NCBI GenBank assembly: GCA_018806985.1
Contig: JADANN010000001.1
Location: forward strand, 412,501 to 476,500
DNA: 64,000 nt
Source: Angiostrongylus vasorum
Lineage: Eukaryota > Nematoda > Chromadorea > Rhabditida > Metastrongylidae
Reading direction: 5' to 3'
The notes under the pieces are model-generated. The model was not told the DNA's origin. It was given only the letters and a program-made list of their open reading frames with translations, and did no database searches. Within the stretch, counting starts at the first letter, position 1, and every line of letters starts with the position of its first letter. Positions 43,555 through 56,100 of the stretch are shown here, in pieces. The position numbers and the translations under genes were made by a program.

Positions 43555-46500
43555 GGATACTTGAACGGTCCGTCTTCACGAGTTGTGCGGACACCAGCAC
43601 ATATGCCATTCGTTCCTTTCTCTCGCAATCGTAGTCCATGATGGTGGTTTCATTCGAGCATGGCGGCTCGTACGAGTTTCATACCGTGATTTGTAAAATA
43701 ACTGCAGCTGCTTGTATAGCTGATTAACTTTTGTTGCGAATGCGTCCGCCCAACGTGTAGGTGGCCATACTGAGGGATGCCTGCATTCTCGTGGAGTCCA
43801 CTCTACAGTTCTTTTCCGTTCATCTATCATCTATCACCCGTTCTTCTCGTTATGTGACCGGCAATCTATGTTTCTGTATCGATGTATATTCGCCTGAATC
43901 TCCAAGATGTGACCGATTTCGAAGGTCAGAGCTTCGCATTCCGGCTAGATATTGAGAGTGCCGGTTATATTTAAGAAGACATCGCTCAAGCGCTCTGTGA
44001 GTAGTGCGAAGCATTCTTGACGTGGTTGAGGTTTCAACCCACGTCTCTGCAGCATAACAGAGCGCTGGAAGGACCGTAGAATCGAAAAGATGAGCGCGGA
44101 TTTTCGGGTCCTTCAGTTGGTCGGTGGCATCTTTTGAGAGGCCCGAATGCGGCCCAAGCTACTCTCCTTCCTTCTATCTAGTTCCTCCTTCATGTTGTTT
44201 TCTATGTTCATTGATCACCCAAGGTGTACGTACGAGGTGGTCTGTGCAATCAGAGAGCCATCCAATTCAAGTTTTTTTGCCTTCGCACCATACTTTTTTT
44301 CATGAACTGGGTCTTCTTTCGATTTACGTGTAGTCCGATCTTTTTGCCGCTTCATTGAGCTTGCTGATCATCGCCTCTGCTTCGCTAGTACTTCTCGAGA
44401 AGATGTCGATATCGACAGCAAAACGAACGTTTGATAGGAATATTCCATCAATACGTATGCCTTTCTCATCCCAATCGAGTGACTTCATTATCTACTGCAG
44501 TGCAGCACTGAACAGCTTTGGCGATATTGTGTCGCCTTGTCGAACCTCTTTTCCCATGGGTATGGTAAGAGGTCGATGAAAAAAGCTGTATTTTCGTAGT
44601 GCAGTTCCGATAACAGTCGGACAGAGTTCTTATGTAGGACGACTCCTACTCCTTGGTCGACGAGCGCTGATAGGGCTGCATTCATTTCGACACTGTCAAA
44701 CGCTTTTTTATAGTCGACAAAGGTTAGGACTAGAGGCAAGTGGTATTCTCGACAAACTTCGATGACCCTGGACACGGTTTGGATGTGGTCCATGCAGCAA
44801 AATCCTTTCCGAAATCCTGCTTGCTCGACTGGTTGCTCCTCATCCAATGTCCTTGATATGCGCAAGAGGATAATCTTCGTGAAGAACTTGTAGAGTACAC
44901 TCAATAAGCATATGAAACGATAGTTACGAAGATTCCTTCGGTCTCCTTTCTTGGGTAGGATGACCGTGTGCGACATCCTCCACTAATCTGGGATTTTTTA
45001 CTTTTTGAAGGTAGGCTGTCATATAATTTGCGAGAAGTACATGTAAATTGTGGGTTCCAGCTCTAAAGAAGTTGGCGATAATATTATCGGGTCCTGGAGC
45101 TGTGCCTCTTTTCATGCTTTCCATCGCAACTCGAACCTCCGACGGGAGAATTCCAGGTGGTTTTTCTCCAGCAGAGATATTAGGGTCCGGGACAGGGATT
45201 GTGGAACGGAAAAGGTTGGTGTAGAACGCGGTGACATTATCTGGTCCAGGAGCTGTGACTCTTTTCATGCTTTCTTTCGCAACTGGAACCTCCGACGGGA
45301 GAATTCCAGGTGGTTTTTTCTCCAGCAGAGATATTAGGGTCCGGGACAGGGATTGTGGAACGGAAAAGGTTGGTGTAGAACGTTTCCGCTATTAATTCCA
45401 TATCATGGCGGGAACTTTTGATGACCCCATCTTCGTTCATCAGGGCTGACAGCGGAACATTATAATCACACAAGTCCCGACGGCACTTTTCCAGACTGCT
45501 TCTTTTCTGTCCTGCTTCCAGTAGTTTCTTCTGCATGTAAAGATGTAGGTCTTCCTGCAAAGCTTCTCTGCAGCTGGCATTTATTACAAGCCATATCAAA
45601 CGTGTTGCAGTAGGATCAAGCTTCAGTTTCTTTCTCTTTTCGAGCAACTCCCTAAGTAGTAATGGAGGTGCGATCCGATCTTCTTGCTTGTGGAACTGAG
45701 GCGAATTCGGCACAGCTTTTCAGTCCTTCGGCAAACAGCTCGTAGTCTTCGGTCGGGTCTTCTTTATTCTGCTAGTCACATTTGGATAGGGCTTCGATCA
45801 GAATGTTCTCGTCGTATACAGCTAGACTTTTTTCCTCGTGGTCGATAAAGAGAGTTCTTCTCCGGCTTGCGACTGAATCGAATCTTCGCGCGAAGAAGGC
45901 GGTGATCGAAACCAGTACAGAATGACGGAACTACCGGTGTGTCAAGTAGGCACCATCTTCTTTTGCCGCAATGTGGTCGATCTCCGCATGGGTGATGCCG
46001 TTAGGAGACTCCTGTGTCCAGCGGCAGCTTTCTTTCTTCTGGAAAAATGAGTTTCCATGGAAGTGACGTGCTGCGGACAGGAGTCCTGCCAGACCGTTTC
46101 CACTGTCATTTCTTTCTCCTAATTCAAGATTTCCGATCCTGAATTCGCTTTCGTTGGCCTTTCCTGTTCTGGCGTTGGAGTCTTCGACAACAAATTTGTG
46201 ATATGCTTTATCATTGCGGATGACTTCCTCCAGTTGATAGTAGAACGCATTTAATTCGTACTCATCAGCTGCGTCGGTCGATGAGTAGCAGTTGATGGTA
46301 GTGATCTTCTTATGATGCGAGAGTTGAAGACGGAAGACGGCTATGCGAGGGGGAAGAGATCTCGTATGAGTCGACGAGATGGACAATGAAGGGGGTGGAC
46401 GACAATGCGTGCGCCGCTGACAGTTCGTAACGGGACCTTTTCACCACGTATCACAAGGGTCCCATTGTTTAGTTGGCGTATGTCGGTCTTCTTGACTTTT

Positions 46501-46946
46501 TGTTTCTTGTAATGCGATAACATGAAATTTAATGCGATCTGCGGCTACAAGAAGGGCGTGAAGATCGGCATCTGTGGAGAGCGTTCTGGCCTTGTACGTG
46601 CGTAGTAAGAAACAATCTCCATTTCGTGTCGTGCGTGTGTTCATTAGATCCGATTCCAATGATGTCCTGCGTAACCCGAGATTTTCTGACCTCTCACCAG
46701 TCGTCTCCCGCCTGAGGTCATAGACGGGAGCACCCAGTGTGCGAGGTACTGAGGCTGGCCTGTTGTTGGTTGTGCAACATAGTCCTCCTTGGAGTCCTGA
46801 CTTAGCCTTGCAAGGGCGTATCCAGGTCTTCGCCACGATGTGGATCTGAGGGAGGTATGTTTTCGGTGACGCATCCTTCGCCCCCCCTCTCTTGGAATGG
46901 CTCTCTCCACTCTGTCTTTCAGCACTCTTTTTTGTTCGTGACATCC
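43555..46946 (-). mobile_element. RTE-type non-LTR retrotransposon, inactive
   Basis: Read on the minus strand from 46946 down, broken frames give an endonuclease region (VIALQETKS, then [18 protein letters not shown], and [10 protein letters not shown]), a linker with REALQEDLHLYMQKKLLEAG, and a reverse transcriptase (APGPDN, NYRFICLLSVLYKFFTKI, QAGFRKGFCCMDHIQTV, FVDYKKAFDSVE, RFAVDIDIFSRSTSEAEAM). An RTE-style C-terminus follows (RAHLFDSTVLPALCYAAETW, RTVEWTPRECRHPS, RWADAF and TIARERNEWHMCW). The parts lie in at least four frames, so no intact protein remains. The second catalytic Asp pair reads FAVD, not FADD (Val codon at 44414-44416), and about 153 bases are duplicated at 45083-45389. 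It sits just upstream of LYST in the opposite orientation. Confidence 0.9.
45083..45389 (-). repeat. 153-bp tandem duplication inside the RTE element
   Basis: ATTATC(G/T)GGTCC(T/A)GGAGCTG occurs at 45083 and 45236, and GGAACGGAAAAGGTTGG recurs 154 bases apart. A one-base difference in the T-run (GGTTTTTCTCC against GGTTTTTTCTCC) shifts the frame. The encoded piece NLFRSTIPVPDPNISAGEK and APGPDN is therefore present twice. Confidence 0.88.
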
Positions 46947-47199
46947 TCCTTCCTAATTGTTGCTTTAATTCCTATGTTATAGATTTATGCTCGTATTTAC
47001 ACTGTCAGTCTCTCTTGCTCTCCATCACATATTCAAGTACTTAAATATTTGGATATATATGACCATTTCCGTTCTTTTTTTGTGCCTATTACTGTATAAT
47101 TTGGATAGAAGAAGTTTGCTAATGATTAGGACTTAATAGATCAGCAAACACATTGTTCATTTAGAAGAATTCTGGGTACCCATTTAAATCATACGGGAG

Positions 47200-50100
47200 A
47201 TGGAATTTGCTCAAGATGGACAGCTGGCCATCTGGAACAGCTATCTACTTCGGGTGCTACATTTGGGTGAAGCAACTTGTACTACATATAACATGGATCT
47301 CATTTCGAAATCACTAGCGATTTTATCGCGTATTCCAATATACCCGTGTAGGTTTAATTATTCACGTTTTATGACGTTTTATGTAATTTATGCACGTTCT
47401 TCTTACTGGAATTTATCTAGACATGAAGTTGATTTTTGTTTAAAGCTGTAAATCATACAAATTGCTCTTTTCTGGACATGATTTTTTGAAGATTTCAATA
47501 CTTGTGTGGAAAGTTCTGCTTGAACTACAGTTGCCTTTTTAGCAATTACTATAATTTTTTTGCACATTACATGATGCTGTCTGTGAAAACGGATTGCTGT
47601 TGGAATTCTTCCAATTTCGTTGCGTCCATTTCAGGCAACTCAAGCTCTGTGGATTCAATTACAAGTCTTTTGAAAGAATACCTTGAAAACTTCCCAGTGA
47701 CATCAGTTTTTCTTGAAAGCATTGATGGACCATTTAGAGAAATACCATTATCCATTCTTGAGAAGCAAAGGTATAGTATTTATTGAAATTCACTTCATTT
47801 TTGTTCTCATGAAGGAATTGATTCTATTCTGTGGACTTTTTATTGTTGTATGCAATCGCTCTGAGCAAACGTGTCATAGAGTGGAGCATTCGTGGAAGCA
47901 TCGTTCCCATCGTCGACTGCCAAGGAGAATTTCCATTCGTCGAGACCGCAGAAAAGATATTGTCTCGGCAAGCTTGAATGGATCCAATCATGACGATAGC
48001 GTATTTCGACCAGAGAATCCTATTTATGGTGTTTCGATCATTCCTCACCAAGATGATCGGCTTGATATTCCTGGTGACGGAAATATTATTAGCGTTTCTG
48101 AAGAAAGAGATATAGAAAAAATATATTCGAAGATGTTTAACTATCATTCTGGGCGAATCAGTTTAATAGGAGATTTTGTCAACGCTTTGGCCTGTTTTAC
48201 ACGTTTCATGGTGTATGGCAATTCATTACATGGAGCGATATTTATTTGTGGTCTTCTAAACAAAGCTATGGATGAGCTTTATTATGAGTGTGGTGAAGGT
48301 TCACTTGTAATTCAATGTATTAATTGGCAGACCATAATGATCCAGTGTTCAAGATGTGCTTCACACTTATTGATGGCGTGTAGTGATTCGACCGGTTCGG
48401 ACCACCACGAATTGCATTCCTCTCTCGATTGTCTTTTGAGTATTGTGAGGAGGAATGTCGTCGCTGCAACACAAATGTTCGAAGAGCTACAATGTTGCGA
48501 TGACGTAGCGTCTACTGATAAGTGTTTTCGATCAGCTTGTGCAGCATTATTAAGTGTTACTGAAGATGTTCTCAAAGTCTTCGAGGTGTACGGTTGCTTG
48601 GATGTGCTTCCTCATTTGGGAGAGTTGATTGTGTTGTGGAGCCAAGATAGCTCATTTCCAGTAGTATTCTCTGAGTTGATGGAGATCATAGAAACCAGAG
48701 TTTTTCAATCGAGCATCACTAACAGCAGAGTTCTGAGATTCGCTTTTGAACTGTTGGCGTCGCTTGTGAACACTACCTGCGCGACCACTTACATAATGGA
48801 CTGGAGCCTGAGTTGGCCTTGCGGCTTTGGTGGTACAGCGACAGCGTCTGAGCTGATTGAAGCGTTAACAACTCATATCGCCGCACGCAACTGGCATTGT
48901 GTTTCGGTTCTGGAAAGACATCTACCTTTCATGAATTGGAGGCATAACCTAAATGTCTGTCGAGAGAAGGATCGTAGTGCTTATGAAACTGGTCCAAGCA
49001 ATGTCATCACTGAATTGGTAGTCGCAATTCGCAGTGCCAAATCTGTTGATTACCTAGTGCATGTGTCTGCGTGCGTACTAAGTAGTAATCCGTTAGTTGA
49101 GGATGCCCATCATATAATTTTGGAGTTAGTCATGCCAGAAATAGTATCCCTATCAGAGAATCTTCTTGCTGCAGAACGTTTTGGATACAGATCTTATGGA
49201 AGTCGGTCTTTGTTGAATTTATTAGAAGTCGTTCTTCCTGCGATTGATAGCTATACTGCAGAAGGCATGATAAGAGCTGTAATATCTCCATATCGTCACG
49301 TATATATGAAGAACAGAGATCTAGAAGATAGTTTTATAATGTTGACATCGAAGTGTATTTCTTTAGGGCACGTTGTTGCTAAGGAAAGCGGTTTATCCGA
49401 CTGGTTGTTAACATGTGTTCATACATGCTATAAACGAGCATCTCAAGACATTTGGAGATTCATGAAAGACAGTGCTGTGAAATATAACCGTATCCTATTT
49501 TGTGCGCTCTTCATCATTCACAATGCGCTGGAACACGATTTGTGTGCTTTTGTTGGATTCGAACGCAGAATAAAAAAGCAGTCATGGAAGATAATCGAGC
49601 TTGTACGTACATCTTTGCACTTGAGCTCGGGCGATCTCAAAGTAGACAGAAGAATTTCTGAACTCATAGCAATCTCCATTTCACTGGTGCTACGCATAGA
49701 TCGTAACGCGAGATCTCAACTAAGCAAGTTCTCAAACGCGTTCATTAGGTGTTTTGAAAACTGCCTCCAATCACCTGTTATTTGTCGCATTATCATTTCT
49801 GTGCTTATCAAGATTCTTCGGTTCTCACCAGAGAAAGTGAAAGACATATGGTTTGTCATAAACCATGATGGAATTGCGTGTATTCTTGAAATTGTTTATG
49901 CCCTATTTCGGCAGAGTTGTAGCTTGAATACTGAGCATTGCTTCATGGTCAGAAAGCTGTGCAAGCTTCTGGGTACCGTGCCGACAACGCAATATAGTGA
50001 CCAATGGTTGTCCTTACTTTTCAACGTATGCGAAATCCTTATAAAGAAGAACGTTGAGCTTGAAACGATAGACGCGGTGCTCCGACTACTTGTTCAGAAC

Positions 50101-53100
50101 ATAAAACATCGTCCACGTCCCTCATACGTGTCTGCGTTCATAGGTTTTCTATGCATGAATAGCGTATATGAGGTGCGTCATTGTATTTTCCGATGGTTCA
50201 CTGAGATGCTCAACGACGAACCACGTCCCCCCGTTAGTGTGGTTATGCCGCAACGGCTGGCAGAGTCTCCGATTGCCAATGGTCAAACCATCTTCGTACA
50301 AGATTCTTTTGTGCAAGCTGATGGTAGAAAAGCGACTGAATCAAGTTCTCCGTATTGTAGTTCTTCTTCGATTGCTGGAGAAACTTCGTCTAAGCAGTAC
50401 TTCTCAAGAAATACTGAAGGGCATCGACAGGAGCAATCAATCGTCCAAAAGAAGAATTCGAATTCGCAAATTATAAATGAACATCTCGACGTTGCAAGAT
50501 TGGAATGCAGCCAAGGTGCATTTTCCATTTGCAACCCTCAGTTTAGTTTTCCAAGAGAGGGCATAACGCTATCATTGTGGATCAAAAGGCTTCTGTGTAG
50601 AAAACAGGACGATCATCGTTATGTACTTGTTGGATCGGTTATCGGAGCCGCGATGTGTTGTTCGTTGCTGGTGACCAGATCTGGTTACGTAGTGTTTGAA
50701 TTAAACAACAACGGATCACGAACAGTGAAACGCAAGTTCAAGGGAAAGGTTAGACACCTGGAATGGACGCACATATGCATTTCTCTTATTGTGCTTCAAA
50801 ACACCATCATTGCTGAAGCTCTGGTAGATGATTGCTTTAGCAAACTGGAGTTTCCGATTATGGTTAGCGAAGAACTATTCCAACGGGCTGTGGAATTCTC
50901 CTTTGGCTGCTTAACCACAAAGCCGTCACATTGGTTTATGCTTTCATCGGTCTTCATATTCAAAGGTTGTAAAATTTTATTGTAAGTAAGTAATCATGAA
51001 GGAAGCATGCAGAGAGTAATCAAGTAATCTATGAATCAAGCAATTCACGCCTATAACTCTTATACACCCTCTATATCATTTCATACTATCCTTCTTTGAG
51101 TGCTCCAACAACAACATCTTTAAATTTAAACTTTGGATTTAAGAAATTATCGTTACAACAAACTTCTATTCTAAAAATCAGCCTATGAATCGCATACGTT
51201 AACGACGCATTCGGTGATACCATCATTTTATGCTTGATGAAATCCCGCTTCCCAGGAACGACTTTCTATTAACCTCGGCATTGGATTATAAATGCGTCGC
51301 TTTCTTTCTCAGCAATCGCGAGGTCGTTATACAGCATAAATTTGCTTCCGTAAAAAACACATACAACACGATGCTCGAGAGAGCTGCCTTAATGAAAAGA
51401 ATTTGTAGACTCCAGATCCAAAATTTCAGCTTAATAAGGCTTGTGTCGTTTTAGCAACTATCTGCTATCGGTTTTTTATTTCAGCTGATGAAGTTTACTG
51501 TGAGATGAAATATTTGTTTAACACGTACACGAGGGCGTAACATCTGTAGGGACTCATTTGTAAGACATCATTGTGGCCGGTGTGGTTGCTATGGACGTCG
51601 TTTTATTTCCGATGGTTTATTTTTGACACACAAGACCCTTGCAATTCCTCTAGGCAGTCAACAGCCTTTTTCAATACCAGTGTTTGACTGTGGTTTCAAT
51701 TCGAATCCACGCAGTGAGTCATACTTATGGTCTGGAATTGGCTGGTAGAAAAAGGAATATAGAGATAAACTCATCATAAGCTGCAAAACACTTCTAAGTG
51801 CTGACAGCGATGTGTTTGCATGATAATCCTTAGTAACATATAGTAAATAATACCATACATATTATTTTTTGCCACTCAGTAGAATAATATAGCAACTTCT
51901 CTTCTACGGTGCTATCGTGTTCTTCTGGTTATCGAAATATTATCGTGTATTGTTGAAAAAACCTGAAGCCAGAAGGTCCATAACGAAATGAAATTGGACT
52001 TCGTCGGGTAAGTGTCAAACTTGGAAGACCAATTCACTTTCTCCTACACAAAAGTTGCAGCTAATTTATATCATGCAGAATGCTTCAATTAATTGAAAGG
52101 AAACAAGAGAAGCGGAAGGGAAAAAAGAGACTCCTATAAGAGAAAAGCTCACGTGGCCTGATCACAGGACAAGTTAGAATGACGTGCACTCCCTCATCAA
52201 TAACTTTTCTTTTCCATTATTTATATCTATACATAGTTTGTTGCTCTACTGTCTTGCTAGGAACCGTAATGGGTGGAAGCTAATTTTCTTTAGGTTTTTA
52301 GGAAATTTATGTGTGATTTGCGCTTTTCTTTTCCTTGAATATGTCCTGTATCAATTCTTTGTCATACTCTAATCTCCTGTATCACCTGTAGTCCCGTTGA
52401 TCGTCGAGTGACTCGAGCGGGCGCCAGTAAACCTTCCATTTTTTCCCTGTTGCGTGCAAGAGTAGCCCAGTGGGTTCTGCTCGCTCTAGTCACTCGTCGA
52501 GCATCATATCTTTCGTCTAAACTCTTCGTGAAGAAGTCTGACCATGGGGTCGGTGGGTCTTCCTGCAGTACGTTTGACATGCCGAGGAATCCAGTCACTA
52601 ACGGCTTATGTCCAGTGGTTGTCATTCATACGCATTACGATTTTGATTTTTGGTCGTTGACGCGGGTCGAAGCTTCGGATCCCATCTTTTACTTGTGTGA
52701 AACGGGATACTCCTAGCATCATTCCTTCGACGGCACATTCGATAACGCTGAGTGATCTTTCATCCTGCTTACACAGCGACCGGGTTTCTGACGCATACGT
52801 TAGGGGCAGGAAGTACCGTTGAGTCGAAAATCTGGGCTCGGAGTCGGGTGTTCTTTGTCCTCTTCACTACATCCTCGATCCTCTTGAAAGCTCTCCAAGC
52901 CTTGCGTTTCATTCTCCATACTGTAATATTATACATGAACACAAAGCTTATTTTATGCATTTTCGCCCTATGCAATTAAATTATTATATAAACAATACAG
53001 CCGCAATGGTGCTGAGATATTTGCAAAACTCCGGACCGTACGTGTCTACGGTGGGAAACGAACGCGCTACTACCTTTTCCAGGAGCTAACGCGTTCACCA

Positions 53101-56100
53101 TCACACCATGCGGGTCCTTCGTTTCACCTTTTTCTCAGCTAGTTTTCTATCAAATCAGTGCCATCAGCAATCATCCATCAACGGAATTTATCTGGGCAGC
53201 CAAATCGGCATTGAACCCAGTTAAGCTGAGGCTGTAGTTGAAGTCACAATGCTAACTTTTTATTTGCTGCCTACTACAATTTTTCACGGCGGAGTGTTAT
53301 GTGAAATACAACCATAGTGATTCTGAGATATTTGCAAATCTCTGGGCCACAGGTGTCTGCGATGGGACAGGGAACTATTTCTGAGTAAAGGCATCGGAGA
53401 GTTACATTTCAACGACAAACTGCGCAAAATAACTTTGTCGCCATTGTTTTCGTGCGTTGGGAATGTCTACGTCGTTATTTTTTACCAATAAAAGTAAATG
53501 AAGTGAAGTTCATGGGAATCTTTTGATGGATGAGGACAACCACTAAATTCTTTGAAATTGTAAAAGCGTCATCTTTGTCTGTGTTTACCGTTAAGCTTTG
53601 GTTGCATTGCAAACTGCAAAGGAAATTTAGGATATGAAAATCAACGAGTTTGCAAAATTTCACATAGTCATAATTTTTTCTCACCTGCTACTTCAGTAGG
53701 TGCTGAAACAATTTACCTAGTAAACAACTGAAAAGTAGAACATTTGAGTGGTTCTTCTATACCTGTTATCTTAAAGTGCTGGCTCATCATCTTTGTGAGC
53801 GATTAACCACAACATTTTTTCAGGTCACCTATCCCGATCGTGTATTTTGGTGCTGCACGATCTCGGTTGTCGACTATATTCTTTGGTGAACTGCTTTTCT
53901 CAAAAGAAGTTACCTAGCTTAATCTCGATTCTGAATGGAAGATGGGTGTTGGGGAATGCTACCGCTGTTCAAAATGCTTGCAATAATACTGCAAGTATTC
54001 TGGAGGAACTTCAAGTGCGTCATTCTGAACATTCTTTTTTTCTCAAGACGTAACCACTTGTAAAGCGATAAGCAAACTGGTGAATTGATGTACTCAATGG
54101 CTGGTCATAAAGTTACCACATATTTTCTTGAACAAGCTGGCCGCGCAATGTTTTTTGTTCTTATTTCTTTTTAAGGTCCAAACAACATTAATAGCAATAT
54201 ATTTTTGCTTCTTATTGGACGTAGTGTTCGATTTCGTTCGTTTTGCTGTGATTTCCTACACTTGTTATGACCATTCAGAAGTCACATACTTCAATAACAG
54301 TCTATGTTGAACCGAAAATACTTTACTGGCACATTGCGCTACATTTGCAACAATTGACTTCATACTAACCTTGACTGTCAGCTTGTAGGCGGCCAACGGT
54401 TTATAAGTTTAGTACTGATCCCTTCGCTGAAATACACGCAGCACATCTTCCTAATGTCGAAAAACTATTAGAAATACATCGTAGACCAAAGTGATCCTGA
54501 ATAATCTCCGAAATTTACGTCGAAATAGGGCATAAGTAGTCGAGTCTTTCGCTTTCACGGCATTATACGAAGATTTGTGGAATAACTACCCAATGCGACC
54601 TGCTCGGACTCGCTATACAACATTAAGCATGTATTTCTTTTCGATGTTTCCCTTGAAGAGTGCATTAGCTGTTCAACGTTTAGATAATACGAAAAAGTAT
54701 TACGCAAATAGAGAATTGTCAGTAGTATTCTGACAGATACCGAAGTCCATAGTATTCATGTCTAAGAAAGAAGCTCAGGATAAATCTTTGATTATTATGT
54801 CGTCTGCTGTATATAAGAAGCAATGAACGAATATTTCGACATGTTCAATGAACACTCAGCATGTACAAAGCGCACTCGAGAGTTGCAGTGTATCGAAGTT
54901 TCTACAAGGCGTTGAAGGATAAATGCAATCGTGGAACTGGCCTCATGTTTGCTCAACAACAATGTGGAGCATTAATTCTTGCTTTTTTTCATTTTCCTGG
55001 CTTAGGCCTCAACATTAAAGAACAATTAAGTAGAGCATATAGTGCTCTAGAAGATTGCTTGATGACATACCATCTTCCATGAAAGTGCTTTCTATTTTAG
55101 CATGCTGTTGTTATTACACTGGACCTATCTCATCCAGATGGTTTCCTTGCACATTCTATGACCGAGCCATCAAATGCGGCAACGGAAATCACTGGAAACT
55201 CTAAGGAATTCATCAGAGAGTCCACAGTAGTAAGATAATTTCTTTTCATGACTACAGTCTCCTCTGCTTCCTTTCTTAATCTCCGACACAACGACACCCA
55301 ATTTTGCGTTGCGCTTGCTTGGAGCTATGCATACTTTTTTGCCGCACACTGTGCTCATTCAGGTAAATGTGTATGCTCCACTTTGCCACCCAAAACGACC
55401 ACTTCCCTTGCTTTCATCCATATAATTCGTTTTCTACCCATGTCTACGTTTTTTCCCATGGCTTTTTGTGTTCTACTTACTCTATTTACTTCTGTGCATC
55501 TTTTCATACTTTTGGAACATCAAATTCTTTGTGTGTTGTTAAAGAGCTATTCCATCATTCAACCACATTTCAATGGGCCTTTGGTACAGTTTTTCAAAAT
55601 GTGGGGATATATTTTGGTATTTTCATGTATTATACGTTTCAATTTCAAGGATAACTATGAATCGGCATAGGGATTATAAGTGAAGTAACAATTGATTAAT
55701 GATTAAACATTGGATTGTAAATGCTTGGTTCATCTCAACAGCAGACGTGTTCCTCTTCATTTTGGTTGACTGATCATCAAGATTGAATCGCTGGAATTCG
55801 TTATGCTGTCCGTTGGTGAAGAATCTGAAATTTAATGGAGGATGACAACGAGGATGAAAACAATGAGGTAGTCGGTGATGGTGCAGACGGTGAATGGTTA
55901 GACCATATGGGGATCGTGACCTTTGGGTTTTTATTGTTAGTTAATTTGTAATGAACCATTTGCTTTTTACTTGGGCACGCAAGACCAACATGCTTTAATG
56001 AATTGTTTTGTGACCAAGACTTGGGACTTGCTTTTATGAGAGGACTTTTGCGAGAACAGATTGTGAAAAGAGAATGATGACTCGTTGGAATCTACAGCTC

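Noticed and set aside
43761..44333. Plus-strand open frames over the RTE region
   Set aside because: They are antisense shadows of the minus-strand retrotransposon.
54861..55082. Possible LYST exon with NIKEQLSRAYSALEDCL
   Set aside because: It needs phase 1 entry and lacks a good donor before its stop. Exon 53824-54014 joins 55101-55226 in phase 0 without it.
55248..55670. A 140-codon hydrophobic frame in a LYST intron
   Set aside because: It is a U-rich intronic sequence giving chance Phe/Leu/Ile codons. No splice or homology support was found.
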